A stretch of 7,157 nucleotides of DNA from an uncultured Clostridia bacterium (lineage in GTDB: Bacteria > Bacillota > Clostridia > TANB77 > CAG-508). Below are positions 1 through 4,421 of the stretch, one piece after another. Below the pieces are notes generated by a model. That model saw only the letters and a list, made by a program, of their open reading frames with translations, ran no database searches and was not told the origin of the DNA. The stretch is from the NCBI GenBank assembly GCA_947629965.1, contig CANRFS010000067.1, forward strand, positions 1 through 7,157. The letters are read 5' to 3'. The number at the start of each line of letters is the position of its first letter. Positions within the stretch are counted from its first letter, which is position 1. The translations under genes and the position numbers were made by a program.

Positions 1-935
1 AAATAATCAATTATACTATACAAAGTTGTTGTTTTTCCTTCTCCAGTTGGAGCTGCAATAATTGTAATACTATTTCTCTTGTTAAAACTTGCTTTTACAA
101 GTTTGTCGTCTTTTGGAAATCCTAAATCTTCAAGTCCTCTAATGTTAAGATCTTTTTTTAGTAATCTTAACACAAATTTTTCACCATAAATATTTTTTTG
201 TGAAGATACACGAATATTATAATCTGGATATGACACTATTCTTCCATCTTGTGATTCTTGCTTTTCCTGGAACATATTTGATATTGCTTTTAATCTACCT
301 ATTATTTGTGCTTGTTTTTCCTTAGGAATTTTAACTGCATTTATTAATTCACCATCTATTCTGTATCTTACCCTTATACTGTTTTCTAATGGTTCTATAT
401 GTATATCACTTGCCCTCTTTTTTATTGCAGTTTTTATTATTGTATCTACTAAACCAGTTGTATCACCATTTGAATTTATATTGTCTGTTGCACTACCTTC
501 TAATGTTTCTAAAACTTTATTAATGTACTTTTCGAAGGTTACATATCTTTCCATAATAAGACCTTTATTTAAAAGTATTAATCTAACTGTATCAACAGAC
601 CTTTTATTTAATGTATCTGCAAAACAAACCTTTATTCTATTACCTGATATATCAAAAGGTATCGCTTTACATTGTTTTGCAACATCTATTGAAATATAGT
701 CCAAAACATTTAAGTTAATTTCATTTTCAGTTAATATTATAGATTTTTCATCTAGAATTTCTCCCAGAGCATTTATTAATGTTTGCTCATCACGTAATCC
801 TAATTTGCATATTATTTCTATTACTTTCATATCAGGATTATCTCTTTGATATTCTAAGGCTTTGTTAATATCGTCTTCATTAACTATTCCTCTTCTAACT
901 AATTCTATTCCTATTGGTATTCTTTTGTTATCCAT
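1..935 (-). CDS. pilB: PilB/GspE-type type IV pilus assembly ATPase, N-terminal part (C-terminus beyond window)
   Basis: This is the cytoplasmic hexameric ATPase that powers pilus extension. I translated 311 codons from ATG 935 to the left edge with no stop. Residues 6-60 resemble the MshEN/T2SSE_N fold: two helical repeats built around IGIELVRRGIVNEDDINKAL and a second copy near 38-58. The core begins near 160 with the family signatures RASDIHIEP (174-182), YRIDG (191-195), SQDGRI (228-233) and GEKFVLRLL (251-259). Walker A is APTGEGKTTT (295-304) with K301 and T302. Walker B, the Asp/His boxes and the tetracysteine zinc site would lie to the left of the window. The start is supported by AAGGAGG at 947-941. 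It is the last pil gene visible and lies 152 nt after the minor prepilin gene, so it may have separate control. The retraction ATPase PilT is an unlikely alternative because PilT lacks this long N-terminal domain. Confidence 0.95.
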   Translation of the reverse strand, partial: MDNKRIPIGIELVRRGIVNEDDINKALEYQRDNPDMKVIEIICKLGLRDEQTLINALGEILDEKSIILTENEINLNVLDYISIDVAKQCKAIPFDISGNRIKVCFADTLNKRSVDTVRLILLNKGLIMERYVTFEKYINKVLETLEGSATDNINSNGDTTGLVDTIIKTAIKKRASDIHIEPLENSIRVRYRIDGELINAVKIPKEKQAQIIGRLKAISNMFQEKQESQDGRIVSYPDYNIRVSSQKNIYGEKFVLRLLKKDLNIRGLEDLGFPKDDKLVKASFNKRNSITIIAAPTGEGKTTTLYSIIDY

Positions 936-947
936 ATATTCCTCCTT

Positions 948-972
948 CAAAATTTGCTAATAACAAATTTTG
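948..972 (-). promoter_or_regulatory. Inverted repeat abutting the pilB ribosome binding site
   Basis: CAAAATTTG (948-956) and CAAATTTTG (964-972) are perfect 9-bp complements separated by 7 nt. In the minus-strand transcript the hairpin ends directly before the AAGGAGG of pilB (947-941). No U-tract follows, so it does not look like a terminator. It could be an operator or a leader structure affecting ribosome access. The stem is mostly A/T and may be weak. The rest of 973-1087 is AT-rich; a TATAAT on the minus strand at 1031-1026 has no good -35 partner. Confidence 0.45.
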
Positions 973-1087
973 TATTGTGACATTCTGTGTAATAGTTTCA
1001 AAATTATTCTGCATACTATAATAATATTATAATATATCTTTTTAAAAATTTATATATACTTTGCGTTTTTACATAAAATTACCAAAT

Positions 1088-2023
1088 TTATTTTTTTAAT
1101 GGATAAAAATTATTTAAATTTTTAAATACATCTGATGTTTCTTCTTTGTTCCAAACTCCTGTTAACTTTTTACCTCCAGTTGAAAAATCAGTTGGAATGG
1201 TATATTTTGAACTATCTACTTCCACTACTTTTTTATAGTCACCATCTGTCTCTATATAATTATCACTGTTGCTGTATAAAAATCTTACACTTCTATCTGT
1301 ATTATTATAGGCATATCTTGGAATCCAAGCATAAAATGTTTCCCCACTTTCCAAACTGCTAGGATCTATTTCTTCCTGTTGGCTAAGATTTCTTTGAGTT
1401 TGTATTACTAATGCCCAATTACCAACTTCATAGTTGTACCATGAAATATCATTTTCATTACAAACTTTCCATTTATCTTCTACTTTTTTTATAGGATATA
1501 TTCTATAACTTGCTTCAACAGTTAGCAAAGATAAATCTGGTTTGTTTGGAGTTATCAAGTTTTCTCTAGCTTTTATTTTTTTCATTTCTACCTTTTGCTC
1601 TTTGCTCCCCAATTTATAGGTAACTCTCATAGTAATTTCTTCTACTAGATCTAATTTACCGCTATTTCCTTCGGTTTGATTATATTTTGTAACATTTATT
1701 TCTGCAACATATGGAGTGTTTACTGTTTCCTCTGTGGTGCTTTTCATCTTTACTTCTGATCTATCACCAGTATAGTACTTACTATTAAAATAATTTACTA
1801 TGTTATCCTTTGTTACATCATCATAATATATTTTATCTACATACTCAAATACATCTACAATATATGATGTTGCCTTGCTCATTCTATTTATAGAACTATT
1901 AGATATAAATATATTATATGAAATTGTTGCAATCAATCCAGAAAACAGTGCAATAAGTAAAACTGCAATTAGTGCATCTGCTCCAGCAATACCTTTTTGA
2001 TCTTTAAAAATTTTATTTCTCAT
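1088..2023 (-). CDS. Minor prepilin-like protein with large extracellular domain
   Basis: A 311-residue protein with a type III (prepilin) signal: basic leader of 11 residues ending DQKG, predicted cleavage G11/I12, then a hydrophobic helix to about residue 40. This fits a membrane-stored pilin subunit processed by PilD. The +5 residue of the mature form is Asp (D16) instead of the usual Glu. Residues 50-150 are mixed, charged sequence. The C-terminal part contains YAWIPRYAY (231-239) and KLTGVW (286-291), which resemble motifs I associate with prepilin-like surface proteins of Clostridia (WIPRY... then LTGIW); this comes from memory, not from a search. At 311 residues it is much longer than the neighbouring pilin, suggesting a tip or adhesin-like minor subunit. 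It starts 1 nt after the pilD stop, with AGGGG (2033-2029) inside the end of pilD, so translation is probably coupled. The adhesin role is inference. Confidence 0.8.
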   Translation of the reverse strand: MRNKIFKDQKGIAGADALIAVLLIALFSGLIATISYNIFISNSSINRMSKATSYIVDVFEYVDKIYYDDVTKDNIVNYFNSKYYTGDRSEVKMKSTTEETVNTPYVAEINVTKYNQTEGNSGKLDLVEEITMRVTYKLGSKEQKVEMKKIKARENLITPNKPDLSLLTVEASYRIYPIKKVEDKWKVCNENDISWYNYEVGNWALVIQTQRNLSQQEEIDPSSLESGETFYAWIPRYAYNNTDRSVRFLYSNSDNYIETDGDYKKVVEVDSSKYTIPTDFSTGGKKLTGVWNKEETSDVFKNLNNFYPLKK

Positions 2024-2024
2024 A

Positions 2025-2822
2025 TTATCCCCTTAAAAATGTAATTTGCAAAATTATCATGGTAATATTTGCAATACATAGATAAAATCCTATTGGTATA
2101 TTTCTCCTTTTTTCTTGTATTATTTCTTTTTTATTCGAATTACTATTTATTATAATTTCAGTTATAGCAGATAATAATAGTGTGAGTATTATGCTAATTA
2201 TAACTAATTCTTCTTGTATAAATATAGCAATATACGAACAAAGTATTAATATTTGAATAGGATATAATTCTTTTCCTTTTCTTTTTAAATTTATTGTGTT
2301 TACTAACAATAATACAAGCATTACAAATAAATATATCACATATCTATATATATTAAATTTTAATATATATAAATATATTATATACATTGCTTCTATTATC
2401 AAACCAAAAAGTATTACAGAATTTGCAATATAATGTTTTTCCTTTTCTATTCCACCTATTATAAATAATGTAGAAATAAATAATATTCCAAATACAAAAT
2501 AAATTAATTTATCAATTTGTAATTCATATATATTAATTTTTAATGCTAAAGCAAATAATAAAAATACTAAACCTGAAAAAACTTCTAAATAAATGTATCT
2601 GCCCCTAATTTTTTCTTTGCAATATCTGCATTTTCCTCCGAGACATATATAACTTAAAACTGGAATTAAATCCAAAAACCCAAGTTTATGATTGCATTTT
2701 GGGCAATATGATCTTCCTTTCATTATGCTTTGCTTAATTGGTAGTCTGTAAACTGCAAGAGAAAAAAAACTACCAAATAATGTTCCCATTATAAAAATTA
2801 TTATGTATATGAATATTTCCAA
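2025..2822 (-). CDS. pilD: PilD-type prepilin peptidase homologue (A24 family), catalytic aspartates apparently replaced
   Basis: A 265-residue polytopic membrane protein related to the enzymes that cleave and N-methylate prepilins. The N-terminal half is typical: GSFFSLAVYRLP (17-28), then a four-cysteine domain with C40/C43 and C65/C68 around GFLDLIPVLSY (48-58), and RGRYIYLEVFSGL (73-85). The C-terminus keeps an IPIGFYLCIA segment (242-251), matching the family's IPFGPFL-like end. The region that normally reads ID(x6)PD reads IEKEKHYIAN (125-134), putting E126 where the first catalytic Asp should be. The GxGD region reads KGKE (182-185), with no Asp. It may be inactive, altered, or specialised. 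The start is TTG at 2822, chosen because AAAAGGAG lies 8 nt upstream and the next Met (M12) falls inside the first membrane helix. It sits between the two prepilin genes it would be expected to serve. Confidence 0.85.
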   Translation of the reverse strand: MEIFIYIIIFIMGTLFGSFFSLAVYRLPIKQSIMKGRSYCPKCNHKLGFLDLIPVLSYICLGGKCRYCKEKIRGRYIYLEVFSGLVFLLFALALKINIYELQIDKLIYFVFGILFISTLFIIGGIEKEKHYIANSVILFGLIIEAMYIIYLYILKFNIYRYVIYLFVMLVLLLVNTINLKRKGKELYPIQILILCSYIAIFIQEELVIISIILTLLLSAITEIIINSNSNKKEIIQEKRRNIPIGFYLCIANITMIILQITFLRG

Positions 2823-2830
2823 TTATGTTA

Positions 2831-2838
2831 CTCCTTTT
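2831..2838 (-). promoter_or_regulatory. Ribosome binding site deciding the TTG start of pilD
   Basis: AAAAGGAG on the minus strand ends 8 nt before the TTG at 2822-2820. No ATG or GTG in frame lies at suitable spacing, so TTG initiation is the best reading and implies modest translation of the peptidase. Confidence 0.65.
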
Positions 2839-2848
2839 ATAGTTTTAT

Positions 2849-2879
2849 GGGCATATACATCAATCGAATGCATATGCCC
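2849..2879 (-). promoter_or_regulatory. Strong stem-loop between the prepilin and pilD genes
   Basis: In the minus-strand RNA, GGGCAUAUGCAU (2879-2868) pairs along all 12 positions with AUGUAUAUGCCC (2860-2849), including one G-U pair, around a 7-nt loop. It is the most GC-rich secondary structure in the window. What follows is AUAAAACUAUAAAAGGAG, not a U-run, so it is a poor intrinsic terminator. A processing or 3'-stabilising hairpin that leaves the upstream pilin message more abundant than pilD is a reasonable inference. Confidence 0.6.
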
Positions 2880-2908
2880 CATTCTGTAAATTTTTATTAA
2901 AATTATAA

Positions 2909-3157
2909 TTAGCTAGCATCGCCATTAACAATAGCATTGATTCCTGTATAAGTGTTGCTGCCTTCTTTGAATTGAACTGTTGTGTCTAAATCTTCTACAT
3001 CATCATCTGCACTTTCCCAACCTTGTTTAGCTTCTTGAGTTTTTCCTATAAGTCCTCCATCTAAAGCTACTGTTACAGTAACGGCAACTAATATTAACAT
3101 TACTATAATTGTGATAATTAATGCTACTAATGTAATACCTTTTTGTCCTTTCATCAT
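2909..3157 (-). CDS. Short type IV prepilin (candidate main pilin subunit)
   Basis: An 82-residue prepilin. The leader MMKGQKG is cleaved after G7, giving a 75-residue mature protein that starts ITLVALIITIIVMLILVAV, followed by a short polar domain of about 45 residues. The hydrophobic helix (8-32) and the GGLIGKTQEAK segment (34-44) are typical of small clostridial prepilins. Mature position +5 is Ala (A12) where most pilins have Glu. There are no cysteines, so the C-terminal disulfide loop of many pilins is missing, and the globular domain is minimal. Two tandem ATGs exist; the first (3157) lies 7 nt from a very strong AAGGAGG (3171-3165) and is preferred. The strong ribosome site, the candidate own promoter and the following stem-loop all fit high expression, but whether it is the main subunit is inference; longer pilins may be encoded elsewhere. 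Confidence 0.85.
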   Translation of the reverse strand: MMKGQKGITLVALIITIIVMLILVAVTVTVALDGGLIGKTQEAKQGWESADDDVEDLDTTVQFKEGSNTYTGINAIVNGDAS

Positions 3158-3186
3158 TTGTTTCCCTCCTTCTTTTTTTCATAATA

Positions 3187-3215
3187 TATATATTATTTAA
3201 AATAAATAATATCAA
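3187..3215 (-). promoter_or_regulatory. Candidate sigma-A promoter for the prepilin gene
   Basis: On the minus strand TTGATA (3215-3210) and TATATA (3192-3187) are separated by exactly 17 nt. The -35 box matches 5 of 6 consensus bases and the -10 matches 4 of 6. Transcription would begin near 3180, about 10 nt before the AAGGAGG. The -35 overlaps the stop codon of the upstream gene. Chance matches are common in such AT-rich DNA. Confidence 0.4.
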
Positions 3216-3649
3216 TAAGTTTTACCTGGTGTGGCAATATATGGATCATCATCAACGTTATTATTTACTGTATTACTATTGCCTCCTGAAGTATTATTAC
3301 TTGTACCACCATTACCAGATGTATTACCCGATGTATTTTCAGATGTGTTTGAATTATTTGCTCCATAATCTGAAAATGGATTTGGTTTACCTTTATTATA
3401 ATCTTTTGTAGATTCATATACATTTAAATCTGAATCATCTATTAAATATGTTTTTATTATATTTTGTTCCTCAACTCCAGCATCGCGTAATTCAGTCTTT
3501 ACATCATCTGGCAATTCATATGCCTGCATTTTTATTGGAACTGTCTTATTATTTGGTATATATTGATAAAATATTATTGTAAGCAATAATCCTATTGCGA
3601 TAATTAATAAAATTACTATCATCAATTCTTTTAAAATCGTCTTTCCCAT
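3212..3649 (-). CDS. Small single-pass membrane protein in the PilP position of the pilus operon
   Basis: A 145-residue protein of uncertain family. It has a short cytoplasmic N-terminus, one membrane helix (about 9-28), then an extracytoplasmic region. Residues 38-80 look structured. DYNKGKPNPFSDY (83-95) recalls the Y...RDPF segment at the start of PilP in Gram-negative pili, but the beta domain that would follow in PilP is replaced by a low-complexity Asn/Ser/Thr/Gly tail (98-132) with tandem NTSG units. Gene order M-N-O-then-this supports a PilP-like accessory role in the PilN/PilO complex. In a cell without an outer membrane there is no PilQ secretin to contact, so the tail may instead extend into the cell wall; that is inference. 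ATG 3649 is preceded by GGAGGT with 5 nt spacing. It begins 15 nt after pilO and stops with TGA. It contains no lipobox cysteine, unlike classical PilP. Confidence 0.7.
   Translation of the reverse strand: MGKTILKELMIVILLIIAIGLLLTIIFYQYIPNNKTVPIKMQAYELPDDVKTELRDAGVEEQNIIKTYLIDDSDLNVYESTKDYNKGKPNPFSDYGANNSNTSENTSGNTSGNGGTSNNTSGGNSNTVNNNVDDDPYIATPGKTY
3315..3350. repeat. Three imperfect 12-bp tandem repeats
   Basis: Units ccagatgtatta, cccgatgtattt and tcagatgtgttt follow one another without gaps and encode NTSG/NTSG/NTSE in the low-complexity tail of the small membrane protein. Each unit is four codons, so gain or loss by slippage would keep the reading frame. Confidence 0.7.
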
Positions 3650-3664
3650 CGTCTACCTCCATCA

Positions 3665-4396
3665 TTAATCTAATGTAATACCTACATTTCTAACTGTAAA
3701 TTTAGCTTGCAATGTTATTCCATCGCCTTGACTAGCTTGTTTGTTTTCACCATTTGTTGTGTCTTTTGATTGATTATTATTATTTTCTTTTTGACCATCA
3801 GAATTTTCTGAATTATCTAAAATATTAGAATTGTTTCCTTCAGATGTATCTTCTGTAGGAATTGATGAAAGATCTTCTATCTCTGATGATATACTAAAAT
3901 CTTCTATTTCAAAGTTTAATTGTTCATCATTTTCTATATCATAAATAAAATCTGTTATGTTTGTGTATTTTCCTAATAGTGTAAATTCTAAGTCGTAAAC
4001 GTTCTCTGCTTGTGTTGTTTTTAAAGCTAAATTTAACGTTTGTACTCCTCTATCTTTTCTATAATTACCAAGTATTGTCCATAAATAGTGAAGCATATAA
4101 TTTTTAACTTCTATATTTCCTAAAGCAGTTCCATCTTCACCAGATAACTTCTTGTTATCATATTGTTGCTTTCTAATTTTTAAATCTTTTATTGCATTTT
4201 CTATTTGTTCAACTTGTGCTGGATAGGTTTTATTTGCAATTTCTTTTGCTGCATTATAATTATTATCTAAATTAGTATTTGCAACTTTTATGCTATTAAA
4301 ACTATTAATGTGTAAAAATGGTATTCCTCTAGCAATAGAAAAATAAGCTAAAATTATTAATAAAATAATTAAAATAAATATTAATATCTTTTTCAC
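3665..4396 (-). CDS. pilO: PilO-like type IV pilus inner-membrane assembly protein
   Basis: A 243-residue bitopic protein expected to pair with PilN in the alignment complex. There is one N-terminal membrane helix (4-22), a helical, probably coiled-coil stretch (about 45-82), then a ferredoxin-like alpha/beta domain including YDLEFTLLGKYTNITDFIYDIE (134-155) and LNFEIEDFSIS (160-170). A low-complexity Asn/Ser/Asp/Glu-rich stretch (about 180-224) separates these strands from the last strand ITLQAKFTVRNVGITLD (227-243), so the insertion seems to split the domain. The start is GTG at 4396. The gene follows the PilM-PilN fusion by 25 nt and precedes the PilP-like gene by 15 nt. Sequence identity to classical PilO is low; the call rests on topology, domain pattern and gene order. 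Confidence 0.85.
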   Translation of the reverse strand: MKKILIFILIILLIILAYFSIARGIPFLHINSFNSIKVANTNLDNNYNAAKEIANKTYPAQVEQIENAIKDLKIRKQQYDNKKLSGEDGTALGNIEVKNYMLHYLWTILGNYRKDRGVQTLNLALKTTQAENVYDLEFTLLGKYTNITDFIYDIENDEQLNFEIEDFSISSEIEDLSSIPTEDTSEGNNSNILDNSENSDGQKENNNNQSKDTTNGENKQASQGDGITLQAKFTVRNVGITLD

Positions 4397-4402
4397 GGTA
4401 TT

Positions 4403-4410
4403 CTCCTTTT
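4403..4410 (-). promoter_or_regulatory. Ribosome binding site deciding the GTG start of pilO
   Basis: AAAAGGAG on the minus strand lies 6 nt before GTG 4396-4394. The GTG is followed directly by Lys-Lys and the membrane helix, as expected for a complete N-terminus. Confidence 0.7.
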
Positions 4411-4421
4411 GTATATAATTT

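Noticed and set aside
481..699. 72-codon open frame on the plus strand inside pilB
   Set aside because: It is antisense to a continuous, well-supported ATPase frame, has no ribosome site and no recognisable product.
1135..1362. 75-codon plus-strand frame opposite the minor prepilin
   Set aside because: Composition (Leu, Tyr and His runs) reflects the complement of AT-rich coding DNA; no ribosome site.
2849..2879. Intrinsic terminator after the prepilin gene
   Set aside because: The stem is good but is followed by AUAAAACUAUAAAA on the coding strand, not a U-tract.
3181..3210. AT palindromes (ATAATATATATATTAT and ATTATTTA/TAAATAAT) before the prepilin
   Set aside because: Pure A/T dyads are expected by chance at this base composition, and the region is better explained as promoter sequence.
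3027..3215. 62-codon minus-strand frame overlapping the prepilin in another frame
   Set aside because: Basic, disordered translation; the overlapping prepilin frame has a clear signal sequence and AAGGAGG site.
3229..3411. 60-codon Tyr-rich plus-strand frame
   Set aside because: A shadow of the repetitive NTSG-coding region on the other strand.
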